Shown here: piece after piece, positions 43,735 through 54,520 of the stretch
Position numbering within the stretch: position 1 is the stretch's first letter
Layout of the letters: each line of letters starts with the position of its first letter
DNA from: Oscillatoria sp. FACHB-1407
GTDB taxonomy: Bacteria; Cyanobacteriota; Cyanobacteriia; Elainellales; Elainellaceae
Direction of reading: 5' to 3'
Length of the DNA stretch: 64,000 bases
NCBI RefSeq assembly: GCF_014697545.1
Contig: NZ_JACJSA010000009.1
Coordinates: 186,001 to 250,000, forward strand
The notes under the pieces: generated by a model
Told to the model about the DNA's origin: nothing
What the model saw: the letters and a program-made list of their open reading frames with translations, nothing else
Database searches by the model: none
Position numbers and translations under genes: made by a program

Positions 43735-44796
43735 ATGCACTATTCCCTTCAAAGTCGATTCCAAGGTGCCCTGTTGGGGGCTGCACTGGGTGAAGTGTTG
43801 GGGTTTCAATGTCAGACTCACCGACAACAAAAACCAGCACTGGGTTGGCAACGGTTGGAGCAGTGGGGCTGGCAACCGTTGGAAATCATGCCGTCGTGGA
43901 GCTATGGACGAACGATCGCCAATGGCACTCGGCAGTTAATTGAACGCCAGCAATGGAATGTCGAGGGTAGTCCTGGACAGGCAAGTTTGACCGTCAACGG
44001 GGGGGTGATGGAGAATGCTGGCAGTTCATGGGAGCAAGGAATAACCCAAAGCCCTCCTGCTAGCCTGGTTGTCCTGTTACCGATCGCCCTTTACTTTCAC
44101 GATGATCTGCCCCAACTGCGCTATCAACTGCAACAAGCGATCGCCGTTTGGCATCCCAACTCCAAAAGCGATGAGTTGCTCTGGATGGCACTAACGGTTG
44201 CTTATGCGATCGCTCTGGCCTTACACCATCAACCCCAACCTCATCAGTTCAACTCTGCCCTGATGGCGGATCTGATTGATGATTTGGAGTTGGCTCAACA
44301 GCAGCCGCAGTGGGCACAAACGCTAACTCATGTGGCGGATTGGGTCGTGCAGGGACGGGGGGTGCGATCGCTTGTCTCAAGCCTGTCGCAGGAATCTATC
44401 CCATCAACAGCAATGGGGGTGGCGATCGCTCTGGGAACTGTGCTCAACACGCCAAACGACTTTCGGCTATCGGTGTTACGGGCGGCTCGCCTATACTCCC
44501 ATTCCCGCTGGATCTGTACGCTGGTGGGGGCACTCTCCGGCGCATACAACGGCATGGCGGGCTTACCCCTGGCGTGGCGGAGTGCGTTGCACCGACATCC
44601 ATCACAAACCTCCGCGTTAGAAGCCCTATGGGATGTTGCCTCTGAAACGGTACTCATGCAACTGGCAGATCAACTCCTGGCTGCCTGGGCGGGGGTTTAT
44701 CAGATTTCTGCTGCCTCGGCTGAGTCACCGGACGCTGTGCAAAGCCCTATTCACCAGCGAGCGATCGCGGCTCCGGGTGTGATTCGCCCTCGGTAG
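43735..44796 (+). CDS. ADP-ribosylglycohydrolase-family protein, divergent
   Basis: 353 residues, all-helical. The N-terminus FQGALLGAALGEVLGFQC corresponds to the family's GALxGxAxGDxxG motif, with Glu in place of the usual Asp. Later landmarks (GALSGAYNGMAGLPLAWRSA) match the GAxxGAxxGxxxIP block in weakened form. The second metal-binding acidic cluster typical of active enzymes is not evident. It may be a catalytically altered homologue. A repeat array replaces the ribosome site. No known partner is adjacent. Confidence 0.75.
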   Translation: MHYSLQSRFQGALLGAALGEVLGFQCQTHRQQKPALGWQRLEQWGWQPLEIMPSWSYGRTIANGTRQLIERQQWNVEGSPGQASLTVNGGVMENAGSSWEQGITQSPPASLVVLLPIALYFHDDLPQLRYQLQQAIAVWHPNSKSDELLWMALTVAYAIALALHHQPQPHQFNSALMADLIDDLELAQQQPQWAQTLTHVADWVVQGRGVRSLVSSLSQESIPSTAMGVAIALGTVLNTPNDFRLSVLRAARLYSHSRWICTLVGALSGAYNGMAGLPLAWRSALHRHPSQTSALEALWDVASETVLMQLADQLLAAWAGVYQISAASAESPDAVQSPIHQRAIAAPGVIRPR

Positions 44797-45069
44797 GTTC
44801 CAACACATCCTTACCACTGGGCTTAGATATACTATTGATCACTGACTCAAATTCTTAATGGGTGCCTGTGATCTTCAAACGGTAAGTTGTTTTCGACCCC
44901 AGTCTGCGCTTTGGTTCGTTTAGCGTTGGTGCAGCTACTCCCTTAAAACCAAGCCCTCCTTGGAGGATTGAGCAGAGAACCACGTAGGGGTCATTAAAAC
45001 TGGTCTTGAGTGGTGTTAGAGATTTGTGATTGATTCCTTGCCAGCACGACTGTTGTCCTTGGTGAATTA

Positions 45070-47595
45070 ATGAAATCTTTCCGACTGTTGACGCAGCAGA
45101 TTAGTCAGTGGAAGCAAACCAATCTGCTTTCTGTTTCCCAAAAACGCCTCCATCACCTATTTCAGTCTGCTATCACGTATGCCAAGCGTCATAGCAGCCC
45201 TCACGAACCCATGCCGTCGTTGTTGGGGGTCAAGCCCAACCATTTTGCTAGAGCTGTTTTGGCTAAAAACGTATCTCGTCGTAAACAGTCTGCACCACCT
45301 CCACCCCCTCGTCCGCTCATTTTGGGGTTGGCGATCGTTTCTTTGACGAGTGCGATTGGCTATCGATTTTATAACGAACCCCAGTTGGCGGTGGACACGA
45401 TCGCTCCACAAACCCTGAGAGCACCTGATTCTGCCAGGGTCGAGGACACGGAAACCACAAAAGCCAATCAGCAGGAGGCTCGATTGGGTTCTGCTCCAGT
45501 GTTGATGATTGACCAGGCGATCAACCAGGAGATTTATGACGACCTGCAACGATTGGTAGAAGAAGCAAAAACTCTGCGATCGCAGGTGGGGCAGTTTCCC
45601 TTTGTGGAAACCTCGATCCTATCGACCTCGACACAAATCTATCTGCGTCAAGCCCCTGATCAAGAGTGGCAAAGTGCGATCGCCGCTGCTCAAAGCAATG
45701 CCCCGGTGGGGTTGCCGCCTACGAATGATACCGATGGTATAGTCAACTCCTCTCGACAGGTGGCGATCGTCGAATTGCAAAACTATCGCCGCACCAACCC
45801 TCCCGAAGATTTTGTTGCCCTCAGACAGGTTGTGTCTCGTGCTCGGCAACGTTATGCGACTGCCGTAGCGAAGTTCTCCGCTCCAGAAGCCTCTAACCAT
45901 TTCTACGATGCCAGCCTTTTAAACCTGACTGATGCGGAATGGAATGAGACGGTTGCGGCTGTGCGTCGTGGTCTAGAGCGCATGTTGTGGCAGGGCATTG
46001 CTCCTGGGGCGTCTGACGAGTTGCTACAAAATGCCATTCGGGTGCAGTTAGCGGATTCGACCCCGGCAGTTGGTTCAGCGTTGGCAAACCGGATGTTGCG
46101 GGCTGTCGTGCAAGCAAATCTCGTGCCCGATGTCGAAAAAACCCGTCTGCGCGCAGAGCAAGCTGCCCGTGATGTGGAGCCTGTGATTGTTGAAATTCGG
46201 CGGGGCGAAGTCATCGTCGAGCAAGGTGAAATGATCACCCAGTCCAATTTCGTGTTGCTCGACTACTTCAATATGAGCCAGCGCGGCATTAACTGGCTGG
46301 GACTCGTTGGCTTTGGAGCTTTGGTTGCGGGTGGAGTGCTGGTGTTTGTGGCGATCGAGCGACGGTTTCACCCCGGCTTGCGACGACGAGATCATGGGCT
46401 GATCTGGTTGCTGGTGCTGACGGCTCCGATGATTGTGGCATTGGAGATTCCCACGACAAGCCTGCCGTTAGTTGGGTTGTTAGTCGGCAGTTTCTATGGT
46501 TCGGTGTTGGGGGTTGCAGTTGTTGGGCTCTTGGGCATTGCGCTACCCATTGGCATGGATATTGGTGCTCGTCAGTTAATTGCCAGTGCGATCGCCGGAT
46601 TGTTGGGGGCAGCGATGGCAGGACGGTTGCGATCGCGGGAAGAACTTGCCATGTTGGGCGGTGCAGTGGGCTTAACCCAGGGGGTCGTCTATCTCATTTT
46701 GAGTCTCATCTTTAGCGTTGCTCCCAGCCCTGTCTGGTATGCGGTGCTTACAGCCGCTGCCCTCCAGGGATTGCTGGGGGTCGCGTGCAGCATCGTTGCT
46801 CTGGGACTCAGCCCCTATCTGGAAAACCTATTCGACCTGATTACCCCAATTCGCCTGGCAGAATTGTCTAATCCCAATCGTCCTTTGCTAAAACGGCTCG
46901 CCTCCGAAGCCCCAGGCACCTTTCAACACACATTGTTTGTAGCGAGTTTGGCAGAGGCAGCAGCGCGGGCATTGGGTTGTAACGTTGAACTGGTCAGGGC
47001 TGGAACGCTGTATCACGACATCGGCAAGATGCACGATGCGATGGGATTCATCGAGAACCAGATGGGCAAACCCAACAAGCATGACGCTATTAACAACCCC
47101 TGGAAGAGTTGCAACATTATCAAAAAACACGTCAGCGAAGGTCTGGTGATGGCGAAAAAATATCGCCTTCCCGGAGCTATCCAGGCCTTTATTCCCGAAC
47201 ACCAGGGCACAATGTTGATCGCCTACTTCTATCACGAGGCACAACAACGGGCAAAAGAGAATCCTAAAGTGACGGTGCAAGAAAGTGAATTTCGCTACGA
47301 CGGTCCCATTCCACAATCGCGTGAAACGGGCATTGTCATGCTGGCAGATTCCTGTGAGGCGGCGTTGCGATCGCTCAAGGATGCAACTCCCGAAGAGGCT
47401 CTAGCGATGGTTAACCGCATCATGCGGGCACGCTGGCAAGACAATCAATTGGTCGATTCTGGGTTGACCCGTGCGGAGTTGAGTCGGATCGCCCAAATTT
47501 TTGTGCGGGTGTGGCAACAATTTAACCATCAACGCATTGCCTATCCCAAGCTAACGCCTAGCCCTGCCTCACAACCCTCGACATCGCCTAAATAA
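45070..47595 (+). CDS. 7TM-HD family phosphodiesterase (PgpH-like)
   Basis: 841 residues. An N-terminal helix (LILGLAIVSLTSAIGYRFY), a large 7TMR-HDED extracytoplasmic region (about 110-390), a block of seven membrane helices (about 405-610) and a cytosolic HD domain with TFQHTLFVASLAEAAARALG, AGTLYHDIGKMHDAMGFIEN (HD motif), HVSEGLVMAKKYRLP and MLADSCEAALRSL. PgpH-type enzymes hydrolyse cyclic di-AMP. The domain order is complete. Stands alone. Confidence 0.93.
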   Translation: MKSFRLLTQQISQWKQTNLLSVSQKRLHHLFQSAITYAKRHSSPHEPMPSLLGVKPNHFARAVLAKNVSRRKQSAPPPPPRPLILGLAIVSLTSAIGYRFYNEPQLAVDTIAPQTLRAPDSARVEDTETTKANQQEARLGSAPVLMIDQAINQEIYDDLQRLVEEAKTLRSQVGQFPFVETSILSTSTQIYLRQAPDQEWQSAIAAAQSNAPVGLPPTNDTDGIVNSSRQVAIVELQNYRRTNPPEDFVALRQVVSRARQRYATAVAKFSAPEASNHFYDASLLNLTDAEWNETVAAVRRGLERMLWQGIAPGASDELLQNAIRVQLADSTPAVGSALANRMLRAVVQANLVPDVEKTRLRAEQAARDVEPVIVEIRRGEVIVEQGEMITQSNFVLLDYFNMSQRGINWLGLVGFGALVAGGVLVFVAIERRFHPGLRRRDHGLIWLLVLTAPMIVALEIPTTSLPLVGLLVGSFYGSVLGVAVVGLLGIALPIGMDIGARQLIASAIAGLLGAAMAGRLRSREELAMLGGAVGLTQGVVYLILSLIFSVAPSPVWYAVLTAAALQGLLGVACSIVALGLSPYLENLFDLITPIRLAELSNPNRPLLKRLASEAPGTFQHTLFVASLAEAAARALGCNVELVRAGTLYHDIGKMHDAMGFIENQMGKPNKHDAINNPWKSCNIIKKHVSEGLVMAKKYRLPGAIQAFIPEHQGTMLIAYFYHEAQQRAKENPKVTVQESEFRYDGPIPQSRETGIVMLADSCEAALRSLKDATPEEALAMVNRIMRARWQDNQLVDSGLTRAELSRIAQIFVRVWQQFNHQRIAYPKLTPSPASQPSTSPK

Positions 47596-47770
47596 CGTCA
47601 ATGAGCAGAAGGTGTTTCGATTTACTCAAAGGCGCACTTCGTACCTTCCGTCTAGGGCACTACCCATGAATCTTCTCTAGAGTTCGTTGATTGCAACAGC
47701 AACTCGTGGTACGGTTTTGGCATTCATAATTTCTCTAAGGAATAGGAATTCAATAACTTTGACACCTTTT

Positions 47771-47798
47771 GTAGGGGCGAACGGTCGTTTGCCCCTAC
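47771..47798. repeat. GTAGGGGCG-type hairpin repeat
   Basis: GTAGGGGCGAACGG, then TCGTTTGCCCCTAC. It lies 10 bases upstream of the small ORF at 47809. Confidence 0.7.
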
Positions 47799-47808
47799 TG
47801 GGGAATCA

Positions 47809-48006
47809 ATGTCTGATTTTAATCCCCGATCCTCAGAAATTACTGAGCCGAACTTGTTTGCGTTGACTCCTACATTAAATGCAGATTTTGGATTGAGTGC
47901 AGATTTAAGCCAATCTTGTGATGCCTTAGATGCTCACTTAATCGACCTGGGTTGCCTCTACGAACTTGAGCGTTTTTTGAAATACAGCAGGTTGTTCTCA
48001 AGCTAA
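47809..48006 (+). CDS. Small hypothetical protein, 65 aa
   Basis: An acidic N-terminus with Asp, Leu and Ser-rich segments (FALTPTLNADFGLSADLSQS) and a short C-terminal helix with two Cys flanking. No ribosome site of note, because a palindromic repeat occupies the leader. It may be a small gene leading the TpsA cluster or a chance frame. Confidence 0.35.
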   Translation: MSDFNPRSSEITEPNLFALTPTLNADFGLSADLSQSCDALDAHLIDLGCLYELERFLKYSRLFSS

Positions 48007-48137
48007 TTTCTCAACTCAGGTATAGTCGTAAGATCAGGGTTTTGAGACCCAATTGGCAGGGCGATCGCCTTCAGTAACGCTGTCAGTTGGGTATCCAATG
48101 CAAGTCAACCAACGGGCATCAGTGAGCGTTTTTCCTT

Positions 48138-51100
48138 ATGAAACAGCCTCAACGGATATGTCTCTGGCAACAGAGCATGATGGGCGTATTGGCAGTGGCT
48201 GGAGTGGTAATCAGTTGGGGAGACTATGCCCTGGCTCAAGTCACTTTAGATGGCAGTTTGGGAGCCACAACCCCCCTGACCGCACCCGACTACAGAATTC
48301 CTCAAGCGGTAGGACGAACAGCGGGAGCCAATCTCTTTCACAGTTTTAGGCAGTTTAATATCGGGTCTGGGCAGTCTGTTGTTTTTGAAAGCGATGCCAC
48401 GATTCGCAACATTCTGGCACGAGTGACAGGCGGGCAATCCAGCATTGAGGGGTTACTCCGCACTGACAGCCGAACTGCCAATCTATTCCTAATGAATCCC
48501 AATGGCATTATTTTCGGTCGGGGGGCGCGGCTTGAGGTGGGCGGTTCATTTGTTGCCACGACCGCAAATGAAATTTGGTTTGGCAATCAGGGTCAGTTTA
48601 GTGCGCTGCCTGCTCCTGGGGAAGATCTATCGCTGTTGACCATTGATCCATCAGCATTGCGGTTTAACCAGGTGGCGGGTCAGGCGATCGCCCCAATTGT
48701 TACCAGCACCGATTCCGGAAGAATCAATTTATCAGTCCCCAATGGTCAGAGTTTGCTGCTGATTGCAGGCAATCTTTCCTTTAACCGAGCCACGTTGGAG
48801 TCGCAAGGGGGGCGCATTGAATTGGGAGCCTTGGCACAAGCGGCAACAGTTGGGTTGCAACCCGGTGGGGTGGGTAGTCCGATTCGACAGCAGTTTCCCG
48901 ATGATGTGGCACGAGCCAACGTTAGTTTGAGAAATTCAACGGTGAATGTGCAGGGGAGCGATCGCGGTGACATAGCGATCTACGCGAATCAGGTCGAATT
49001 ACTTAATGCCAGCACATTGCAAGCAGGCATTAGAAACAATCAGGGAACCCCGACGAGCCGAGCAGGAAATATTGTGATTGACGCAACAGGCGAGGTTTTG
49101 CTGAGTGTTCCGAGAGACAATCCCAATGGGCCGGGTCGAGGTCAAGTCAACCAAATCCTGAATCAACTGGGCAGAACGGCTCTTGGTCGCAGTGGTGACA
49201 TTATTGTGACGGCTGAGAGGCTGACGCTCTTTGGCATGTCTTCTCAAATCCGGACAATTACCTCCAGTGAAAACGCTAGATGTGTTGCTGTCTCTTGTGA
49301 TGCAGGCGACATCATTATCGATGTGGAGCATCTGAATTTTGATAACCCCAGCTCAACTACAGGTGGAGGGTCGGGTTTATTAGCCGGATCGCAAGGTCTG
49401 GGAAATGGGGGCGATATAGAGGTGACAGTCCGAGGAAGTGCCTTTTTGGGCAATCGCGGTCGGATTCAGAGCGATGTCGAGTCGAACGAGGATGACACCT
49501 CTGGCATTGGCTGGAGAGCCGGAAGCATTGCCATCACGACCGGACGTTTGGAGGTCAGTTTAGGTCGGATTAGTTCCAATGTCTCCGATCGAGGGGCTGC
49601 CAACAATATCAGCGTCGTTGCAGACACGATCAATCTCAATCGCTCCGGTCGAATCAGCAACAATATTTCTAGTCCGGATGATCCAACTCGAATTACGAGT
49701 CCGGGCGGAAACGTGTCGATTCAGGGGCGATCGCTCTCGTTAACCGAAGGGGGATTCATCGAAGCCAACACCAACGCCGCAGGGGATGGGGGAAATATCA
49801 TACTCCGGTTTTCTGAAGACGTGACCCTGGCTGGACTGGATGTGAGGACTCAATTTAGAACGCGGATTTCGGCAGCTGCGTTGGAGAGGGCAACGGGACG
49901 CGGTGGCAGGATTGAAATCAACGCTAGAAATCTCAGTATTGCGGATGGGGCTGCCATTACCGCTCGAACGGAGGGCGTGTCAGCCGGGGGCAATATTACA
50001 GTTGAGGCTCAACAGGTGGCTTTAACGAGTGGTGGGCAAATCTTAACAACCACGCTGGGTAGTGGAGATGCTGGAAACATTACGCTGAACGTTTCTGGTC
50101 GAGTATCGATGTCAGGAAGAGATCCACTGTTTGCCGAAAAAATCCGGGAAGCCCTGGATCGGCTGGAGCGAGGAATTATTTCATCGGTTGACCTTGTGGC
50201 TGTGACAGATGGCGATACGAGTGGTTTGTTTGCCCGTACGACCAGAGGCAGTGGAGATGCAGGGAATATCGAGGTGCGGGCTGACAGCGTACAACTTGAA
50301 AATGGAGCCCAAATTGCTGCATCGGCAGTTGCACTCGCCTCTACGGTTTCCACAACGGGGGCAGGTGGAAATATCAACCTTGTAGCAGATCGGGTTCAAT
50401 TGCGGACAGGGGGCGAAATTACGGTGGGCAGTGAGGGAACTGGGCGAGCCGGAAACCTGGCGATCGCTGCTCCGGTGATTCTCCTAGATAGCGGTGGCCA
50501 AATTACTGCCACAACGACCTCTAGCAGTGGGGGAAATATTGCCCTCAACAACGTCACGACATTGCAGCTAAACAATAGCCGCATCTCGGCTTCTACGGAA
50601 ACGGGTGAGGCAGGTAGCCTGACGATTAACGCACGCGATCGCGTTTACCTCAGGGGTAACGGCGGATTACTGGTTGAAGCCACCAATGGCGGCGACGCTG
50701 GGGATCTCAGCATCAGAACGAACCAACTGATCGTCGAAAATGGCGCACAAGTGGCGGTAGATAGCAGCGGGTCAGGGGCGGCTGGAACCTTGCGGGTCAC
50801 CGCCAATGATGTTCTGCTTAACAACCGCGCTGCCCTACTGGCAGAGACGCAAAATGGCACGGGAGGCAGTATTCGACTGCGAATCGCCAATTCCCTGCGG
50901 CTCAACCGAAATAGCCGGATTTCGGCGTCTACTGTGAATGGGGTTGGAGGCGATCTGACGCTCAATACCCCTTCTGTAAGAGCCAATACCCTGATTGAAC
51001 CCACGAACCTGGTGCAGATCAGGAATGGCAGTCGGTTGTCGGCGATCGCCAGGGGTACGGGCAATGCAGGGGGAATCGCTCTCAACGCTCGGCGGTTAGT

Positions 51101-52217
51101 CATCGACAATCGAGCGGGCGATCGAAGTGACACCGGAATTCTCGCATCCTCTATTTCTGGCGTGGGTGGCGACATCACCCTGCGGGGGTTAGACGAGCTA
51201 GCCCTGACCAACAGCCGCGTCTCTGCTTCGACGCAAACGGGACGTGCGGGGAGCTTGACGATTGATGCGGCTAACACCGTTCAACTCAGGGGAAATGGAG
51301 GGCTATCGGTTGCTGCATCAGGGAGTAACGGTGTTGCCGGAAATTTACGGGTGCGGACTGGACGGTTGAGAGTTGCAAATGGGGCACGAGTGACAGTCAG
51401 CAGTCCCCAAGGGCAAGCTGGCAACCTCACCATTGCAGCGGAACAAATTCGGCTTGACCAAGGCACGATGGCTGCTGAGACTGGAGCCGCAGGAGCCAAC
51501 CAGGCCAACATTCAACTGCGAGGATTAGATCTGCTGGTCTTGCGAAACAGTAGCCAGATTTCGGCTCGTGCCTTGAACGATAGTAATGGAGGTAACGTTG
51601 AGATTGAGGCGGCTGGTGGATATGTTGTTGCCGTGCCCAACGAAAACAGCAACATCATTGCCAATGCAGAAGGGAACGGGAATGGCGGCAACATCAACAT
51701 CACGACCCAAAGCATTCTGGGGCTGATTCAAACCGATTCGGCTTCGATAGAACCGCTCAGTAACCCCATTAGTGAAATCAACGTCAGTTCTCGGTTTGGT
51801 CTGGATGGCAACATTGTGATTACCACACCTGGGATCGAGCCGGGACAAGGGCTGTTGGAGTTGCCTGAAGATGTGACAGATGCCTCCCGCTTGATAGCTC
51901 AGGGCTGTGCGGCAGGCAGTCCGATCGCGGATGCCGAGAGTGAGTTTGTGGTTACTGGGCGAGGTGGTGTGCCCCTGCGTCCAGAGCAACCGTTGCAGCG
52001 AGAGGCAGTGATTGCCGATTGGGTGAGTTTGTCGGACGGAGAGAGGCGATCGCCCCCACTCAATTCCCATAGTTCACCTGAGTCACCACCTACAGAGATT
52101 ACGGAAGCGCAAGGATGGGCGATCGCCCCAGATGGACAAGTTGTGTTAATCACCCAGGCTGCAACCGTAACTCCTGCCTCATCGGGTTTACCGGAGGGGC
52201 AGTGTCCTGCTTTGTAG
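48138..52217 (+). CDS. TpsA: filamentous-haemagglutinin-type secreted adhesin
   Basis: 1359 residues. A signal peptide (MMGVLAVAGVVISWGDYALA) precedes the TPS secretion domain (about 30-270) with LFHSFRQFNIGSGQSVVFES, ANLFLMNPNGIIFGRGARLE and VGGSFVATTANEI. The remainder is an extended beta-helix of degenerate repeats rich in GDAGNI, GGxITV and LxNGAQI. The C-terminal approximately 100 residues are different, with IAQGCAAGSP and APDGQVVLITQAATV. It is probably exported across the outer membrane by the TpsB protein encoded 191 bases downstream. The role is likely surface adhesion or matrix. Confidence 0.93.
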   Translation: MKQPQRICLWQQSMMGVLAVAGVVISWGDYALAQVTLDGSLGATTPLTAPDYRIPQAVGRTAGANLFHSFRQFNIGSGQSVVFESDATIRNILARVTGGQSSIEGLLRTDSRTANLFLMNPNGIIFGRGARLEVGGSFVATTANEIWFGNQGQFSALPAPGEDLSLLTIDPSALRFNQVAGQAIAPIVTSTDSGRINLSVPNGQSLLLIAGNLSFNRATLESQGGRIELGALAQAATVGLQPGGVGSPIRQQFPDDVARANVSLRNSTVNVQGSDRGDIAIYANQVELLNASTLQAGIRNNQGTPTSRAGNIVIDATGEVLLSVPRDNPNGPGRGQVNQILNQLGRTALGRSGDIIVTAERLTLFGMSSQIRTITSSENARCVAVSCDAGDIIIDVEHLNFDNPSSTTGGGSGLLAGSQGLGNGGDIEVTVRGSAFLGNRGRIQSDVESNEDDTSGIGWRAGSIAITTGRLEVSLGRISSNVSDRGAANNISVVADTINLNRSGRISNNISSPDDPTRITSPGGNVSIQGRSLSLTEGGFIEANTNAAGDGGNIILRFSEDVTLAGLDVRTQFRTRISAAALERATGRGGRIEINARNLSIADGAAITARTEGVSAGGNITVEAQQVALTSGGQILTTTLGSGDAGNITLNVSGRVSMSGRDPLFAEKIREALDRLERGIISSVDLVAVTDGDTSGLFARTTRGSGDAGNIEVRADSVQLENGAQIAASAVALASTVSTTGAGGNINLVADRVQLRTGGEITVGSEGTGRAGNLAIAAPVILLDSGGQITATTTSSSGGNIALNNVTTLQLNNSRISASTETGEAGSLTINARDRVYLRGNGGLLVEATNGGDAGDLSIRTNQLIVENGAQVAVDSSGSGAAGTLRVTANDVLLNNRAALLAETQNGTGGSIRLRIANSLRLNRNSRISASTVNGVGGDLTLNTPSVRANTLIEPTNLVQIRNGSRLSAIARGTGNAGGIALNARRLVIDNRAGDRSDTGILASSISGVGGDITLRGLDELALTNSRVSASTQTGRAGSLTIDAANTVQLRGNGGLSVAASGSNGVAGNLRVRTGRLRVANGARVTVSSPQGQAGNLTIAAEQIRLDQGTMAAETGAAGANQANIQLRGLDLLVLRNSSQISARALNDSNGGNVEIEAAGGYVVAVPNENSNIIANAEGNGNGGNINITTQSILGLIQTDSASIEPLSNPISEINVSSRFGLDGNIVITTPGIEPGQGLLELPEDVTDASRLIAQGCAAGSPIADAESEFVVTGRGGVPLRPEQPLQREAVIADWVSLSDGERRSPPLNSHSSPESPPTEITEAQGWAIAPDGQVVLITQAATVTPASSGLPEGQCPAL

Positions 52218-52408
52218 ATTTCCGACAGACGATCGGCTCGATTGCCATAGCAACCCAAAAAAATGGAACACTTGTGCGCCATTTCAAATTTTCTTGGCGA
52301 ATTGTGTTACTTTTTGCGTAAATTCTCGTAGCGATTCTGTCTCCTCTGTTAAACCGTTGGAGGCAGTTGAACCGTAAAAGTGTTTTATTCCCACCCCTTG
52401 CCCGTGTG

Positions 52409-54145
52409 ATGAGTTTCAAAAAAAGTGCCCCCTCCTGCTTGATCTCGTCATTGCTGACCCTGGCAGCTTTGACCCATTTCACGTCCGATCCTGTTCGGGC
52501 GCAAACGTCTCCTAATCTTATTCCCCGCGATGCTCAACCTCCTTCATTAGACCGACCTCCAGAAGTGGAACCGCTCCCGGTTTTGCCACCCCCAGAGGAA
52601 TTGTTGCCGACTCCGGCTCAACCTCCAACGACTCCAGAAACCCCTTCTGGTGAGGTGCCTGCGACGATCAACGTAACAGGCTATGTCGTCCAGGGCAGCA
52701 CCGTTTTCACGGCAGAAGACTTTGAGCGAGTAACTCGTGATTATGTAGGGCAGGTTTCCTTTGCCCAGTTGCTCCAGGCGCGATCGGCGGTAACGCAACT
52801 CTACACGGAGAATGGCTATGTCACCTCTGGAGCGTTTATCCCTCCACAAACGCTGACGGGTGGCGTGGTGACCATTCAGGTGATTGAGGGCACGGTTGAA
52901 GAGATCAATATTACTGGGAATCGTCGCCTCGACCCCGACTATGTGCGCGATCGCCTGGAAATTGCGGCGGAAGCCCCACTCAATGTCGATCGCCTATTGG
53001 AAGGGTTGCAACTCCTGCAACTTGATCCGCTGATTCAAAACCTGTCTGCGGATTTAGAGGCAGGAGCGCGCCCCGGAACGAGCGTGTTGCAAGTGCGAGT
53101 CACCGAGGCGGATACGGTGAGCGGCGAGATTTCGCTGGATAATGGGCGATCGCCCAGCGTCGGCACCTTTCGGCGACAGGTGCAGTTTACTCAGGCAAAC
53201 CTGCTGGGTCAGGGAGATGGCTTAAGCGTCGGTTACACCAATACCGATGGCAGCAATGGGTTTGATGGCAGTTACACTTACCCCATTAATGCCCGAAATG
53301 GCACCCTACGACTTAGCGCAGGGACGACCTCCAGTGAAGTGATTGAACCTCCTTTTGACGAACTAGAAATCGAAGCTGAGTCTCGCTATCTGGAACTCAC
53401 GTTTCGACAACCGTTGATGCAATCTCCAACGGAGGAGTTTGCGATCGGTCTGACGGCATCCCGGCAAGAGAGCCAGACCGAGTTGGGCATTGATGATATT
53501 GGGCCGTTTCCCCTGTCACCCGGAGCCGATGAAGAGGGACGTACCCGGATTACCGCTTTGCGCTTCTTCCAGGAGTGGACACAGCGCAGCAGTCGGCAAG
53601 TCTTAGCGGCGCGATCGCAATTCAGCCTGGGGTTAGATCTGCTGGATTCAACAGTGAACAACGGTGCCCCGGATAGTCGGTTTTTGTCTTGGCGTGGACA
53701 AGGGCAGTGGGTGCGCCTGTTGGCACCCGAAACACTCCTGCTTGTGCGAGCGGATGTCCAATTGACGGGTGACGAACTGGTTCCTTTAGAACAGTTTGGC
53801 TTGGGCGGACAGGAGAGCGTCCGGGGTTATCGCCAGGATGCGCTCTTGACCGACAACGGCATTCTGGCATCAGCGGAGCTTCGCATTCCAGTGCTACGAG
53901 TACCAGAGTGGCAAGGCATTTTGCAGGTGGTTCCCTTTATCGATGCAGGCACCGCCTGGAACAATTCTGCTGACGATCCCGCCACCGATACCCTTTTGGG
54001 CATAGGAGTCGGGCTGCTGTGGCGACAAGGAGATAATCTCACTGCCCGTCTGGATTGGGGCATCCCACTGGTGGATTTAGACTCTAGTGGGCGCACCTGG
54101 CAGGAAGATGGCATCTACTTTTCGATCTCCTATTCTCCATTCTGA
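52409..54145 (+). CDS. TpsB: ShlB/FhaC-type outer-membrane transporter
   Basis: About 578 residues from ATG 52409. An earlier TTG at 52367 is possible. Signal peptide SCLISSLLTLAALTHFTSDP, a Pro-rich spacer (LPVLPPPEELLPTPAQPPTT), POTRA-type domains (about 80-215: FTAEDFERVTRDYVGQVSF and VIEGTVEEINITGNRRLDPD) and a 16-strand barrel. The barrel has the conserved LGGQESVRGYRQDALLTDNG and ends WQEDGIYFSISYSPF, with a terminal aromatic. It translocates TpsA (48138-52217). Confidence 0.93.
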   Translation: MSFKKSAPSCLISSLLTLAALTHFTSDPVRAQTSPNLIPRDAQPPSLDRPPEVEPLPVLPPPEELLPTPAQPPTTPETPSGEVPATINVTGYVVQGSTVFTAEDFERVTRDYVGQVSFAQLLQARSAVTQLYTENGYVTSGAFIPPQTLTGGVVTIQVIEGTVEEINITGNRRLDPDYVRDRLEIAAEAPLNVDRLLEGLQLLQLDPLIQNLSADLEAGARPGTSVLQVRVTEADTVSGEISLDNGRSPSVGTFRRQVQFTQANLLGQGDGLSVGYTNTDGSNGFDGSYTYPINARNGTLRLSAGTTSSEVIEPPFDELEIEAESRYLELTFRQPLMQSPTEEFAIGLTASRQESQTELGIDDIGPFPLSPGADEEGRTRITALRFFQEWTQRSSRQVLAARSQFSLGLDLLDSTVNNGAPDSRFLSWRGQGQWVRLLAPETLLLVRADVQLTGDELVPLEQFGLGGQESVRGYRQDALLTDNGILASAELRIPVLRVPEWQGILQVVPFIDAGTAWNNSADDPATDTLLGIGVGLLWRQGDNLTARLDWGIPLVDLDSSGRTWQEDGIYFSISYSPF

Positions 54146-54221
54146 GAGTGGGGAGTAGAGAGTGGGGAGTAAGGAGTAAAACTTGTTAGCAATCCAGCAT
54201 GCATTAATCCATGACTCCATC

Positions 54222-54485
54222 ACTCAACTCTCAGCACCCTTGACCCCTGACTCCCAACCATTGACGATTGACGATTGACCCCTGACTCCCAACCCTTGAC
54301 CCCTGACTCCCAACCATTGACCATTGACGATTGACCCCTGACTCCCAACCCTTGACCCTTGACCCCTGACTCCCAACCATTGACGATTGACGATTAACGA
54401 TTGACGATTGACCCCTGACTCCCAACCATTGACGATTGACGATTGACGATTGACGATTGACGATTGACCCCTGACCATTGACCCG
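54222..54485. repeat. Simple repeat tract (TTGACGA and CCCCTGACTCCCAA)
   Basis: Alternating TTGACGA heptamers and 14-base CCCCTGACTCCCAACC blocks over 260 bases between TpsB and CHAT genes. Open frames across it are meaningless. It is the same class as the tract at 6610-6709. Confidence 0.9.
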
Positions 54486-54520
54486 GTATCTGTGCGATCG
54501 CCAGCAGATAAAAGGAAACC

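Noticed and set aside
48246-52070. Numerous minus-strand ORFs opposite the adhesin gene
   Set aside because: Shadows created by the repetitive beta-helix coding sequence. No ribosome sites or recognisable products.
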